From assembly GCF_028737255.1 (NCBI RefSeq), contig NZ_JAQZAN010000006.1, forward strand, positions 62,001-126,000: a DNA stretch of 64,000 nt, written 5' to 3'. The stretch's first letter is position 1. Each line of letters begins with the position of its first letter. The translations under genes and the position numbers were made by a program. The DNA comes from Actinomycetospora straminea. Lineage in GTDB: Bacteria; Actinomycetota; Actinomycetes; Mycobacteriales; Pseudonocardiaceae. Under the pieces are notes generated by a model. The model was not told the DNA's origin and did not search any database. It worked only from the letters and a program-made list of their open reading frames with translations. Positions 39,650 through 47,908 of the stretch are shown piece by piece.

Positions 39650-40489
39650 GTGCACGTCACGGCGGTGCTGAGCCTCAAGGGCGGTGTCGGCAAGACGACG
39701 GTCGTCCTGGGGCTGGCCGGGTCGGCCCTGCGCGCCGGGCTGCGCACGCTCGTCGTCGACCTCGATCCCCAGGGGAACGCGACGACGGCGCTGGAGCCCG
39801 GGGCGACCGAGACGACGATCGCGCAGGCGATGGAGCGCCCGTCGGCGGCGCTGCTCGCCTCGTCGATCGCGCCGAGTGCCTGGGGCGAGGACGTCGACGT
39901 GCTCGTCGGCTCCGAGGACATCGAGCGCCACAACCACCCCGACCCCGGCTCGCAGCGCCTCGGGCGGCTCGCCCACCTGCTCGCCTCCCTCCCCCGCGAC
40001 GGCCACGACGACACCGACCTCGGCCTCGCGGGCTACGACCTCGTGCTCATCGACTGCCCGCCCTCGCTGGGGCAGCTGACCCGCTCGGCCCTGGTCGCCG
40101 TCGACCGCGCGGTGCTCGTGACCGAGCCGACGATCTTCGCGGTCTCCGGTGTCCAGCGCGCCTTCGAGGCCGTCCAGGCCGAGCGGGAGCACAACCCGGA
40201 CCTCCAGCCGCTGGGCGTGCTGGTCAACAAGTACCGGTCGCGCTCGTCGGAGCACGAGTTCCGCGTGAACGAACTGCGCGAGCTCTTCGGCCCGCTGGTG
40301 CTCTCCGGCGCGCTGCCCGACCGCAGCGCCGTGCAGCAGGCCCAGGGCGCCGGGGTGCCGATCCAGCGGTGGGACACCCCGGGCGCCCGGGAGATCGCGA
40401 GCCAGTTCGACTCGCTGCTCGGCCGGATCGTCCGCGCGCGCTCGGGCCGGTCGCTCCGCGCCCGGGCGCGTCAGGGCCCGGACGCCTAG
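39650..40489 (+). CDS. ParA/Soj-like Walker ATPase (orphan)
   Basis: This 279-residue protein begins almost directly with the deviant Walker A motif LSLKGGVGKTTVVLGLA (residues 8-24). It has VVDLDPQGNATTAL (Walker A'), YDLVLIDCPPSLGQLT (Walker B) and VLVNKYRSRSSEH. These are features of ParA/Soj/MinD-type ATPases that position cargo on DNA or the cell surface. No parB or centromere-like sites lie next to it, so it is not the chromosome partition operon. A protein related to Rv3213c is likely. It is convergent with the HEPN gene. Confidence 0.88.
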   Translation: MHVTAVLSLKGGVGKTTVVLGLAGSALRAGLRTLVVDLDPQGNATTALEPGATETTIAQAMERPSAALLASSIAPSAWGEDVDVLVGSEDIERHNHPDPGSQRLGRLAHLLASLPRDGHDDTDLGLAGYDLVLIDCPPSLGQLTRSALVAVDRAVLVTEPTIFAVSGVQRAFEAVQAEREHNPDLQPLGVLVNKYRSRSSEHEFRVNELRELFGPLVLSGALPDRSAVQQAQGAGVPIQRWDTPGAREIASQFDSLLGRIVRARSGRSLRARARQGPDA

Positions 40490-40501
40490 AGCACGCCGGG
40501 C

Positions 40502-41029
40502 TCAGCGTCCCCGGCCCGCCACCGTGCGGGTGACGAGGGCGAGGAACAGGTCGGCCTGGCGCACCATGTCGTCGGCGTCGCGCTGGGACACCCGTCCCCG
40601 CACGCCGGCCTCGATGGCCGAGCGCGTGGCCGAGTGGGCCGCGAAGAACGCCGCCCACTCGCCGTACTCGGGCGCGACGGACGCGAGCAGCGTCCAGGCG
40701 TCGGTGGGCCGGGACGACCGCCTCGCGCGGGCCCGCAGCGCGAGCACTGCCGCGGCGGCCCGCAGCGCCCCGAGGTGGGCGGAGCGGAAGCGCTCGGCCG
40801 GGTCGTCCTCGGCCTGGGCGGCCCGGAGCTCGTCGCGGGCGGCCCCGAGCAGCTGCACCACCGTGCGCGAGGGCGGCGGCGAGGGCGGGGCGGCCGGGCT
40901 CGTGGACCGGGCCGTCGTGCCGCGCACGGCGGAGCGCGGCACGTCGCGCGCCCCCTGGTCCGGGACGGGCGGGTCGGTGTCGGCGGACGTGGTGTCGAAC
41001 AGTCCGGGCATGGCGAGTGCGCTGGTCAC
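40502..41029 (-). CDS. SAV_6107-type HEPN domain protein
   Basis: This 175-residue protein has a Pro/Ser/Thr-rich N-terminal third (MPGLFDTTSADTDPPVPDQ) and a helical C-terminal domain: VVQLLGAARDELRAAQAED, AHLGALRAAAAVLALRAR, AWTLLASVAPEYGEWAAFFA, DADDMVRQADLFLALV. This layout recalls the HEPN family named after Streptomyces SAV_6107. The R-x4-6-H nuclease motif of HEPN RNases is not evident, so nucleic-acid cleavage should not be assumed. The GTG at 41029 has AGGAGG six bases upstream. It follows the LexA-controlled DUF6504 gene by 43 bases and may share its transcript. Confidence 0.78.
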   Translation of the reverse strand: MTSALAMPGLFDTTSADTDPPVPDQGARDVPRSAVRGTTARSTSPAAPPSPPPSRTVVQLLGAARDELRAAQAEDDPAERFRSAHLGALRAAAAVLALRARARRSSRPTDAWTLLASVAPEYGEWAAFFAAHSATRSAIEAGVRGRVSQRDADDMVRQADLFLALVTRTVAGRGR

Positions 41030-41072
41030 GGTGGTCCTCCTCCGAGCAGGAGCGGGCGGGAGCGGGCAGGGG

Positions 41073-41366
41073 TCAGGCGCCGGCCCAGCGCAGGTCCCAC
41101 ACGCCGGGGCCGGAGCGCATGCGCAGGACGAACTCGCCGGGCGGCAGGTGCGGCTCGTCCGACCGGCGGGCGAGCACCCGCCAGCACCGGCACCGGTCTC
41201 CCCCGACCGGCATGGCCGAGAGGAACGGCCACCGGGACTCCTCGATCCAGCGTTCCTGCACCTCGGTGACCAGGTAGTGGCTGTCGCGCCGGTTGGGGCG
41301 ACGATGGAACTCGACGGGGTCACCGTCCGCGCAGCGGACCTGGACCGGCGAGGGACTGCGAACCAC
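41073..41366 (-). CDS. DUF6504 family protein under a LexA box
   Basis: This 97-residue protein runs PVQVRCADGDPVEFHRRP, SHYLVTEVQERWIEESRWP, CRCWRVLARRS and GEFVLRMRSGPGVWDLRWAG. That is the DUF6504 pattern: a small beta-rich domain with an Arg/Trp-rich core, which I recall as also occurring beside or at the end of Y-family polymerase relatives such as ImuB. The GTG at 41366 has GGAGG seven bases upstream; longer in-frame forms have no such support. A promoter, a perfect LexA box and a strong hairpin lie in its leader, so DNA-damage induction is likely. The biochemical role is unknown. Confidence 0.8.
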   Translation of the reverse strand: MVRSPSPVQVRCADGDPVEFHRRPNRRDSHYLVTEVQERWIEESRWPFLSAMPVGGDRCRCWRVLARRSDEPHLPPGEFVLRMRSGPGVWDLRWAGA

Positions 41367-41454
41367 GATGCGTCCTCCACGGCGGCTCGTGCTCGTCGGC
41401 CCGTGGCTCGGGCCGAGCGGGGTGCCTGCCACCGTGGGGAGCCGGCGGCACTCC

Positions 41455-41489
41455 CGGACGGCGGGGCGCTTCCCCCGCCCCGCCGTCCG
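41455..41489 (-). other. Strong leader hairpin before the DUF6504 gene
   Basis: Two perfect 14-base arms, CGGACGGCGGGGCG and CGCCCCGCCGTCCG, flank a 7-base loop. The hairpin begins five bases after the LexA box in the direction of DUF6504 transcription and about 90 bases before its start codon. No U-run follows. It could be an attenuator, a protein-binding RNA element or a stability element. Confidence 0.65.
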
Positions 41490-41494
41490 AGCGA

Positions 41495-41510
41495 TCGAAC
41501 ATGTGTTCGA
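41495..41510. promoter_or_regulatory. LexA (SOS) box
   Basis: TCGAAC-ATGT-GTTCGA is a perfect match to the actinobacterial/Gram-positive LexA operator TCGAAC-N4-GTTCGA. It lies eight bases after the -10 of the promoter driving the DUF6504 gene, spanning about +2 to +17. The plus-strand GNAT gene begins 237 bases away and is a less likely target. Confidence 0.85.
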
Positions 41511-41518
41511 TGCAGACC

Positions 41519-41547
41519 AGTGAACCCGTTCGACCCGACGCCGTCAA
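41519..41547 (-). promoter_or_regulatory. Candidate SOS promoter of the DUF6504 gene
   Basis: On the minus strand TTGACG (41542-41547) and TTCACT (41519-41524) are separated by 17 bases, a standard primary-sigma arrangement with a good -35 and a moderate -10. The LexA box follows at once, fitting repression by blocking the start site. Confidence 0.55.
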
Positions 41548-41573
41548 GTCGCCCCGACGGGCGCGCCGCGTGT

Positions 41574-41613
41574 CCCGGGAACACCCCGGGGACGCGCCCG
41601 GGAACACCCCGGG
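41574..41613. repeat. Two exact 17-bp palindromic repeats
   Basis: CCCGGGAACACCCCGGG occurs at 41574-41590 and 41597-41613, 23 bases apart. Each is itself a perfect inverted repeat (CCCGGG arms around AACAC). They lie between the DUF6504 promoter and the GNAT gene and could be operator sites or stem-loops. Confidence 0.6.
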
Positions 41614-41746
41614 ACCGCCCCCGCGGCGACGGTCCCGAAGCCCCGTCACACCCCGGCGCACGACGGACGGGTGGCCCCGGGACGCGCACGTGGTGAGATG
41701 ACGGCGTGCCCCACCCCGCCGCCTCCGCAGGCCCGGGGGCCGGACG

Positions 41747-42367
41747 GTGACCGCCGCGCCCGCCCAGGCCTCCGTCGTCGATCTGACCCCCGACGACCTG
41801 GCGGCCCGGCTCGACGAGGCCCTGACCGTCTACGTGCGCGCCATGGCCTACCCGCCGGGCACCGTGCGCCAGCGCCGGCCCATGTGGGTCGAGCACTCCC
41901 GGCGCGCCGGCTGGCACGCGGTCGGCGCGATCGGCCCGGACCGGTCGCTGTGGGGCATCGCCTACGGCTATCCGGGGGCGCGGGGCCAGTGGTGGTTCGA
42001 GGAGGTCCGCCGCGGCCTGCTCGCCGCCGGGCCGCGGGGCCGTGAGCTGGCCGACTCGGTCCTCGGCGACTACTTCGAGCTCACCGAGCTGCACGTGCGC
42101 CCCGACGTCCAGGGCGGCGGCATCGGCGAGGCGCTGGCCCGCCGCCTGCTCTCCCACCCCGCGGACCGCAACGTCCTGCTGTCCACCCCGGAGGCCGACG
42201 ACCCGACCCGCGCCTGGTCGCTGTACCGGCGCCTCGGGTTCCGCGACGTGCTGCGCCACCACCGCTTCACCAGCGACCCGCGCCCGTTCGCGGTGCTCGG
42301 GCGCACCCTGCCCCTGGACCCGCCCGACGCGCGCCCGGCCGGGGACGCCGATCCGGGACGCACCTGA
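41747..42367 (+). CDS. GNAT family N-acetyltransferase (Rv2170-like)
   Basis: This 206-residue acetyltransferase has the acetyl-CoA binding core FELTELHVRPDVQGGGIGEALARRLL, cited here in part at about residues 108-130 (the Q/RxxGxG/A loop reads VQGGGIG). A later strand, WSLYRRLGFRDVLRHH, supports the call. M. tuberculosis Rv2170 occupies the same place next to lppM and has been reported as a lysine acetyltransferase acting on isocitrate dehydrogenase; extending that activity to this protein is inference. The GTG at 41747 lacks a good ribosome binding site, so the exact start is uncertain. Confidence 0.87.
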   Translation: MTAAPAQASVVDLTPDDLAARLDEALTVYVRAMAYPPGTVRQRRPMWVEHSRRAGWHAVGAIGPDRSLWGIAYGYPGARGQWWFEEVRRGLLAAGPRGRELADSVLGDYFELTELHVRPDVQGGGIGEALARRLLSHPADRNVLLSTPEADDPTRAWSLYRRLGFRDVLRHHRFTSDPRPFAVLGRTLPLDPPDARPAGDADPGRT

Positions 42368-42402
42368 CCGACGCCGTCGGGGCCGCCTGGCACCATGCGC
42401 GG

Positions 42403-43104
42403 GTGCCCGACGCCGCCCCCGCCCCGCCCAGCACCCCGACCAGGACCCGCCGCAGCCTCGTCCTGCTCGCCGTGCTGCTGGCCCTGGTCGGGGTGCTGGG
42501 CGCCGGCTGCGTGCGGGTCCGCGCGGGCCTGGCGGTCTCCCCCGACGACCGGGTCTCGGGCGTCGTCGACATCGCGACACCGGACGGGTCGCCGGGCGGG
42601 CAGGGTCCGCCGCTGCAGGTGCCCGACGACCTCAGCGGCGACGTGTCGGTCGAGCGCTACGAGCAGGACGGCTACATCGGCTCGCGGCTGCAGTTCGACG
42701 ACCTGTCGTTCGACGACGTCACGCGGGTCCTGCCGGCGATCAGCCCGTCGACCGGCACGGCGGTCCGGGTGCAGATGCGCCGCGCGGGCGACCGGGTGGT
42801 CGTCTCGGGGCAGGTCGACCTCACCCGCGTGTCGCCGGAGAGCTCGGACGTGCAGCTCAAGATGGCGTTCCCCGGCACCATCCGCCAGACCGACGGCACG
42901 GCGTCGCAGGGCGTCATCAGCTGGACCTTCCAGCCCGGCGCGGTGACCGACGTCAACGCGGTGGTCGAGTACCCGGACCCGAACGCGCCGTCCTGGATCC
43001 TCTGGTCGCTGCTGCTCTTCGCCGTCGTCGCGGTGGCCGTGGCGATCGTGGTGCTGCTGGCGATGTCCAGCCGCACCCACCTGCGCACCCGCGCCCGCCG
43101 CTGA
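42403..43104 (+). CDS. lppM: LppM family lipoprotein
   Basis: The N-terminal signal peptide (SLVLLAVLLALVGVLGAGC) ends in a lipobox LGAGC, so the mature protein is lipid-anchored at Cys36 and would be processed by LspA. The LppM domain follows: VRVRAGLAVSPDDRVSGVVDI through TFQPGAVTDVNAVVEYPDP. A C-terminal transmembrane segment comes last (WILWSLLLFAVVAVAVAIVV), with a short basic tail. The gene order GNAT-lppM-metF matches Rv2170-Rv2172c. In mycobacteria LppM is linked to phagosome trafficking; in a free-living relative the role is unknown. The start is GTG at 42403. Confidence 0.92.
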   Translation: MPDAAPAPPSTPTRTRRSLVLLAVLLALVGVLGAGCVRVRAGLAVSPDDRVSGVVDIATPDGSPGGQGPPLQVPDDLSGDVSVERYEQDGYIGSRLQFDDLSFDDVTRVLPAISPSTGTAVRVQMRRAGDRVVVSGQVDLTRVSPESSDVQLKMAFPGTIRQTDGTASQGVISWTFQPGAVTDVNAVVEYPDPNAPSWILWSLLLFAVVAVAVAIVVLLAMSSRTHLRTRARR

Positions 43105-43141
43105 CCACCGGCCGGGCCGGCGGCGGGGCGCGGGGCGGGCG

Positions 43142-44029
43142 TCAGGCGCCCGGGCGCGCGGCGATCCCGAGGCGCTGCACCACGTCCATCACCGCGGGCG
43201 ACCGGTTCATGCTGATGTAGTGGATGTTGGTGACGCCCTCGTCGAACATCCGCTGCGAGAGCTCGACGCAGAGGTCGATGCCCGCGTCGCGGTACCCGAC
43301 CTTGTCCTCGACCAGCGGCTCGAGACGCTCGAGCATCGCCGCGGGCAGCGGCGCGCCGGCGAAGTCCGCGCCGCGCTCGGCCGACTTCGGCGTGGTCACC
43401 GGCATGAGGCCGGGCATGATCGGGATGTCGCAGCCCGCCGCCGCGATGCGGTCGCGCATCCGGAGGAACTGGTCGGCGTCGTAGAACATCTGGGTGATCG
43501 CGAACTCGGCGCCCGCCTTCACCTTCTGGATGAAGAAGCGGGTGTCGGAGTCCTCGTCGACCGACCGCGGGTGCAGGTACGGGAACGCGGCGACGCCGAC
43601 GCAGAAGCCCCCGAGGCGGCGCACCATGTGCACCAGCTCCTCGGTGTAGCTCAGGCCCGCGGGGTGCGGCACCCAGTCGGCGTCCTTGTCCCCGGGAGGG
43701 TCACCGCGGATGGCGAGCACGTTGCTGATCCCGGCGGCCGCGTACGACCCGATCACCTGGCGCAGGTCCTCGAGGGACGCGTCCACGGCGGTGAGGTGGG
43801 CCATCGCGGTGAGCGTGGTGTCGGTGGCGATCCGTCCGGTGGTACGGACGGTGCGGTCCCGGCTGGAACCGCCCGCGCCGTAGGTCACCGACACGAACGC
43901 CGGGTCGAGGGGCTCGAGGTCACGGATGGTGCGCCAGAGGGTCGCCTCACCCTCGTCGTCCTTGGGCGGGAAGAACTCCGCCGAGAACGTGGGCACCCCG
44001 CGCTGGATGCGCTCCGTCACAGTTGCCAT
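43142..44029 (-). CDS. metF: 5,10-methylenetetrahydrofolate reductase
   Basis: MetF reduces methylene-THF to methyl-THF for methionine synthesis, using FAD. This TIM-barrel protein of 295 residues shows TFSAEFFPPKDDEGEATLW near residue 14, FVSVTYGAGGSSRDRT, LAIRGDPPGDKDADW, GVAAFPYLHP, and FAITQMFYDADQFLRMRD. The ATG at 44029 is fixed by a leaderless -10 (TAGGGT) six bases upstream. It is the counterpart of Rv2172c, which sits between lppM and idsA2 in M. tuberculosis. Confidence 0.96.
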   Translation of the reverse strand: MATVTERIQRGVPTFSAEFFPPKDDEGEATLWRTIRDLEPLDPAFVSVTYGAGGSSRDRTVRTTGRIATDTTLTAMAHLTAVDASLEDLRQVIGSYAAAGISNVLAIRGDPPGDKDADWVPHPAGLSYTEELVHMVRRLGGFCVGVAAFPYLHPRSVDEDSDTRFFIQKVKAGAEFAITQMFYDADQFLRMRDRIAAAGCDIPIMPGLMPVTTPKSAERGADFAGAPLPAAMLERLEPLVEDKVGYRDAGIDLCVELSQRMFDEGVTNIHYISMNRSPAVMDVVQRLGIAARPGA

Positions 44030-44035
44030 CCGCCG

Positions 44036-44041
44036 ACCCTA
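44036..44041 (-). promoter_or_regulatory. Leaderless -10 box of metF
   Basis: TAGGGT on the minus strand ends six bases before the metF ATG. No ribosome binding site is present in the gap. Confidence 0.6.
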
Positions 44042-44160
44042 CGGTGACGGGGCGTCCACAAGGAGGTCCCTTGTGACCGGGACCGCCCGATCAGCCGGTT
44101 CCGCCGTCCGCCCCTACGCTCGGTGCCGGAGGTGGCAACCGTCGGAAGGGAAGAGCGCGC

Positions 44161-45378
44161 ATGACGGCTACCGGGGCCTCGACGACACTGGGGTCCGGGC
44201 CCGGGGACCCGGTCGGGCCGGCTCCGCTGGACGGCCACGGGGGCACCCGGGACGGCGTGAACGGCGGGAGGGCCGCTGCCGCAGGTCGCGACGACCTCGC
44301 GGCCATCGAGGCCGACCTGCCCGCCGCCGTCACCGCGGAGCTCGCCGACTACCTCGCGGGCCGGCGCAAGGGCACGCTCGACGTCGCCGAGGAGTTCGCC
44401 GAGGCCACCGACGACCTCGCCCGCTTCGTCCTCGACGGCGGCAAGCGGCTGCGGCCCACGTTCGCGTGGTGGGGCTGGCGCGCCGCCGGCGGGCTCGAGC
44501 ACCCCGGCCCGGTGCTGCGCGCGGTGAGCGCCCTCGAGCTCATCCAGGGCTGCGCGCTCGTGCACGACGACCTCATCGACGACTCCGCGACCCGTCGCGG
44601 GCAGCCGACCGTGCACGCGCGGTGGACCTCGCGCCACGTCGACGCCGCCTGGGCCGGCGACCCCGGGCGCTTCGGGGCCGCCGTCGCCATCCTGCTCGGC
44701 GACGTGGCGCTGGCCTGGGCCGACGACATGCTCCACGAGTCGGGCCTCGACCCCGCCGTCCTCGCCCGCGGGCGCCCGGTGTGGCAGGCGATGCGCACCG
44801 AGGTGCTCGGCGGCCAGTTCCTCGACGTCCAGGGGCACGCCTCGTCGGACTCCTCGCCGGAGACCGCGCTGCGCATCAGCCGCTACAAGACGGCCGCCTA
44901 CACCGTCGAGCGCCCGCTGCACCTCGGCGCCGCGCTCGCCGGGGCCGACGACGCGACGGTCCGGGCCCTGCGTCACTACGGCCGCGACCTCGGCATCGCC
45001 TTCCAGCTGCGTGACGACCTGCTGGGCGTGTTCGGCGACCCGGCCGTCACCGGCAAGCCCGCGGGCGACGACCTGCGCGAGGGCAAGCTGACCCTGCTCG
45101 TCGCGCTCGCCCGCGCCCACCCCGACCGGGAGACCGCCGCGGTCGTCGAGCGCGCCGTCGGCGACCCGGACCTCGACGCCGACGCCGTGGCCGCCGCCCG
45201 CGAGGCGCTGGTCGCCCTCGGCGTCGTCGACGACGTCGAGCGGCGCATCACCGAGCTCACCGCGTCGGCCCTCGACGCCGTCCGGGGCAGCGGCGACGCC
45301 CAGGCCCCGGTCCTCGCCCCGCCCGCCCCCGAGCGACTTGCCGACCTCGCCGTCGCGGCCACCCGCCGTGTGCGCTGA
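44161..45378 (+). CDS. idsA: Polyprenyl (geranylgeranyl-type) diphosphate synthase
   Basis: This 405-residue all-helical trans-prenyltransferase has the first aspartate-rich motif in VHDDLIDDSATRRGQPTVH near residue 135 and the second in FQLRDDLLGVFGD near residue 285. GGKRLRP is near residue 97. Small residues (SALELIQ) upstream of the first motif are compatible with a C20 product, but chain length is not certain. It takes the place of idsA2 (Rv2173), and here it is directly followed by crtI and crtB, so it most likely supplies geranylgeranyl diphosphate for carotenoids. The ATG at 44161 has GGGAAGAG upstream. Confidence 0.92.
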   Translation: MTATGASTTLGSGPGDPVGPAPLDGHGGTRDGVNGGRAAAAGRDDLAAIEADLPAAVTAELADYLAGRRKGTLDVAEEFAEATDDLARFVLDGGKRLRPTFAWWGWRAAGGLEHPGPVLRAVSALELIQGCALVHDDLIDDSATRRGQPTVHARWTSRHVDAAWAGDPGRFGAAVAILLGDVALAWADDMLHESGLDPAVLARGRPVWQAMRTEVLGGQFLDVQGHASSDSSPETALRISRYKTAAYTVERPLHLGAALAGADDATVRALRHYGRDLGIAFQLRDDLLGVFGDPAVTGKPAGDDLREGKLTLLVALARAHPDRETAAVVERAVGDPDLDADAVAAAREALVALGVVDDVERRITELTASALDAVRGSGDAQAPVLAPPAPERLADLAVAATRRVR

Positions 45379-45403
45379 GCGCGACCCCCAGGAGCACCAC
45401 CGC

Positions 45404-45421
45404 ATGAGGATCGCCGCATGA
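45404..45421 (+). CDS. Five-codon leader ORF (MRIAA) overlapping the crtI start
   Basis: AGGAG at 45390-45394 is optimally spaced (nine bases) from the ATG at 45404, not from the crtI ATG at 45418. The frame ATG AGG ATC GCC GCA TGA ends exactly on the crtI start codon (ATGA). Ribosomes could translate the five codons and restart at crtI. Alternatively the site is a duplicated start region without function. Confidence 0.45.
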   Translation: MRIAA

Positions 45422-46929
45422 CCCGCACCGTCCGGTCCCCCACGGACCACGTCGTCGTCGTGGGCGCCGGCCTCGCCGGCCTCGCCACGGCCCTGCACCT
45501 GCTCGGCGCGGGACGCCGGGTCACCGTCGTCGAGCGCGACCCCACCCCGGGCGGGCGCGCCGGACGCCTCGACCTCGCCCACGGGGACGGCAGCTTCCGC
45601 CTCGACACCGGCCCGACCGTCATCACGATGCCCGAGCTGATCGAGGAGGCCCTGGCCGCGGTCGGGGAGAAGATCGGCGACCGCCTCGAGATGGTCGACC
45701 TGCACCCCGCCTACCACGCGCGGTTCGCCGACGGGTCCGCGATCGACGTGCACACCGACCCGGGGGCGATGGAGCAGGAGATCCGCGAGAAGGTCTCGGC
45801 CGCCGACGCCGAGGGCTACCGGCGGCTGCGCGCCTGGCTCACCGAGCTCTACCGGGTGCAGATGGCGACGTTCATCGACGCCAACTTCGACTCCCCGCTC
45901 GACGTCCTGTCCCCCGAGCTCGCCCGCCTCGGCACGCTCGGCGGCTTCGGGCGGCTGGGCCCGCGGATCGCGAAGTACCTGCACGACGAGCGGCTGCGGC
46001 GCATCTTCTCCTTCCAGGCGCTCTACGCCGGGGTCCCGCCGGCCCGGGCGCTCGCCGCCTACGCCGTGATCGCCTACATGGACACGATCGCCGGCGTCTC
46101 CTTCCCCATGGGTGGGGTCCGGGCGCTCCCCCAGGCGCTCGCGGACGCCGCGGCCGACGCCGGCGCGGAGTTCCGCTACGGCACCACCGTCACCGGCCTC
46201 GAGCGCGCGGGCGGGCGGGTGCGGGGCCTGCGGACCGTCGCCACCGACGACCCGACCGCCGACGGCGACCGCCTCGACGCCGACGCCGTCGTCCTGAGCT
46301 GCGACCTGCCCGCCGCCTACGCGCTCATCGGGCGCACCCCGCGGCGCGCGGTGCCGACGCGATGGTCGCCCTCGGCGTACGTGTGGCACGCGGGCGTCCC
46401 GGCGGGCACCGGGCAGCTGGATGGATTGGGCCACCACACGATCTCGTTCGGCGACGCCTGGGCGAGCACGTTCGACGAGATCATCACCGAGGGCCGGCTG
46501 ATGAGCGACCCGTCGCTGCTGGTCACGCACCCGACCGCGACCGACCCCTCGCTCGCCCCCGCGGGCCACGAGCTGGTCAGCGTGCTCGCGCCGAGCCCGA
46601 ACACCGAGGTCGCGCCGATGGACTGGGCGCGCGTCGGGCCCCGCTACCGTGACGAGCTGCGCGGGGTGCTCGCCGGCCGCGGGATCGAGCTCGGCGAGCC
46701 GGTGGCCGAGCACGTCATCACCCCGGACGACTGGGCGGCGCTCGGCCTCGCCGCGGGCACCCCGTTCTCCGCGGCGCACACGTTCTCCCAGACCGGACCG
46801 TTCCGCGCCGGCAACCTCGTGCGCGGCGAGGGCAACGTCGTGCTCGCCGGCTGCGGCACGACGCCGGGGGTCGGGGTCCCGACGGTGCTGGTGTCGGGGA
46901 AGCTCGCGGCCGCGCGGATCACCGGTTGA
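45418..46929 (+). CDS. crtI: Phytoene desaturase
   Basis: CrtI introduces double bonds into phytoene to give lycopene or neurosporene, using FAD. The 503-residue protein starts with the dinucleotide fold [20 protein letters not shown] and the GGRAGRL loop. It has the internal [26 protein letters not shown] region (quoted in part), [14 protein letters not shown], and the C-terminal carotenoid oxidoreductase signature [20 protein letters not shown]. It lies 39 bases after the polyprenyl synthase and 7 before crtB, so the three form one pathway unit. Confidence 0.94.
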   Translation: MTRTVRSPTDHVVVVGAGLAGLATALHLLGAGRRVTVVERDPTPGGRAGRLDLAHGDGSFRLDTGPTVITMPELIEEALAAVGEKIGDRLEMVDLHPAYHARFADGSAIDVHTDPGAMEQEIREKVSAADAEGYRRLRAWLTELYRVQMATFIDANFDSPLDVLSPELARLGTLGGFGRLGPRIAKYLHDERLRRIFSFQALYAGVPPARALAAYAVIAYMDTIAGVSFPMGGVRALPQALADAAADAGAEFRYGTTVTGLERAGGRVRGLRTVATDDPTADGDRLDADAVVLSCDLPAAYALIGRTPRRAVPTRWSPSAYVWHAGVPAGTGQLDGLGHHTISFGDAWASTFDEIITEGRLMSDPSLLVTHPTATDPSLAPAGHELVSVLAPSPNTEVAPMDWARVGPRYRDELRGVLAGRGIELGEPVAEHVITPDDWAALGLAAGTPFSAAHTFSQTGPFRAGNLVRGEGNVVLAGCGTTPGVGVPTVLVSGKLAAARITG

Positions 46930-46936
46930 GCACGGC

Positions 46937-47908
46937 ATGAGCACCACCGAGCTCGACGCCGCGGGCATCACCGACCCGGCGCTGCGCACGGCGTACGCGC
47001 GGTGCCGGGCGCTCAACGCCGTGCACGGACGCACGTACTTCCTGGCCACCCGCCTGCTCGCCCCCGCCCAACGGCCCGCGATCCACGCCCTCTACGGCTT
47101 CGCGCGGATGGCCGACAACGTCGTCGACGACCGGGACGCCGACGCCTCGCCGGCCGCCGTCGCCGCGCGGCTGGAGCAGGTCCGCGGCCGCATGCGCCGG
47201 GGGCTCGACGGCACCGACCCGCGCACGCTGGTCGCGGAGGGCGAGCCGGTGGTGGCGGCGCTGGCGGACACGGTGGCGCGCTACGCGATCGACCACCGCC
47301 ACCTCGAGGACTTCATGGACGCCATGGCCATGGACCTCACGGTCACCGACTACGCCACCTTCGACGACCTCGCCCGCTACGTGCACGGCTCGGCCGCGGT
47401 GATCGGGCTGCAGGTGCTGCCCGTGCTCGGCACCGTCGGGCCCCGCGAGGAGGCCGCGCCGTACGCCGCCGACCTCGGTGTCGCGTTCCAGGTCACGAAC
47501 TTCCTGCGCGACGTGGCCGAGGACCTCGACCGCGGGCGCGTCTACCTCCCGCGCGACGAGCTCGCGGCCTTCGGCGTCGACCGCGAACTGCTCGACCACT
47601 GCCGGGCCGCGGGGCGCACCGAGCCCCGCGTCCGCCGGGCGCTGGCGCACCTCGTCGCCCGCACCAGGGCGGTCTACCGGCGCGCCGAGCGCGGGATCCC
47701 GATGCTCCACCCCGTCTCGCGGCCCTGCGTGCGCACCGCGTACGTGCTCTACGGCGGCATCCTCGACGAGATCGTGGCCGCCGACTACGACGTGTTCGAC
47801 CGCCGCGTGGCCGTCGGCAACGCCCGCCGCGCCGCCGTCGCCCTGCCCCACCTGGCCCGCGCGGTCGGCACGCGCCTCGTCCGCAGGCCTGACACCCTTC
47901 CCGTGTGA
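46937..47908 (+). CDS. crtB: Phytoene synthase
   Basis: CrtB joins two geranylgeranyl diphosphates head to head. The 323-residue protein has the squalene/phytoene synthase fold with both aspartate motifs, NVVDDRDAD near residue 58 and [18 protein letters not shown] near residue 190. [13 protein letters not shown] and the C-terminal [10 protein letters not shown] support the call. The ATG at 46937 follows crtI by 7 bases. With crtI and the synthase upstream this is a minimal C40 route to a linear carotene; cyclase or glycosylation genes are not in the window. Confidence 0.95.
   Translation: MSTTELDAAGITDPALRTAYARCRALNAVHGRTYFLATRLLAPAQRPAIHALYGFARMADNVVDDRDADASPAAVAARLEQVRGRMRRGLDGTDPRTLVAEGEPVVAALADTVARYAIDHRHLEDFMDAMAMDLTVTDYATFDDLARYVHGSAAVIGLQVLPVLGTVGPREEAAPYAADLGVAFQVTNFLRDVAEDLDRGRVYLPRDELAAFGVDRELLDHCRAAGRTEPRVRRALAHLVARTRAVYRRAERGIPMLHPVSRPCVRTAYVLYGGILDEIVAADYDVFDRRVAVGNARRAAVALPHLARAVGTRLVRRPDTLPV

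Noticed and set aside
39650-40489. ParA-like gene considered as the chromosomal or plasmid parAB partition locus.
   Set aside because: No parB gene and no clustered parS-like sites are found beside it; it is a lone ATPase.
40502-41029. HEPN protein considered as the toxin of a HEPN/MNT toxin-antitoxin pair.
   Set aside because: There is no MNT nucleotidyltransferase next to it and the R-x4-6-H motif of toxic HEPN RNases is not evident.
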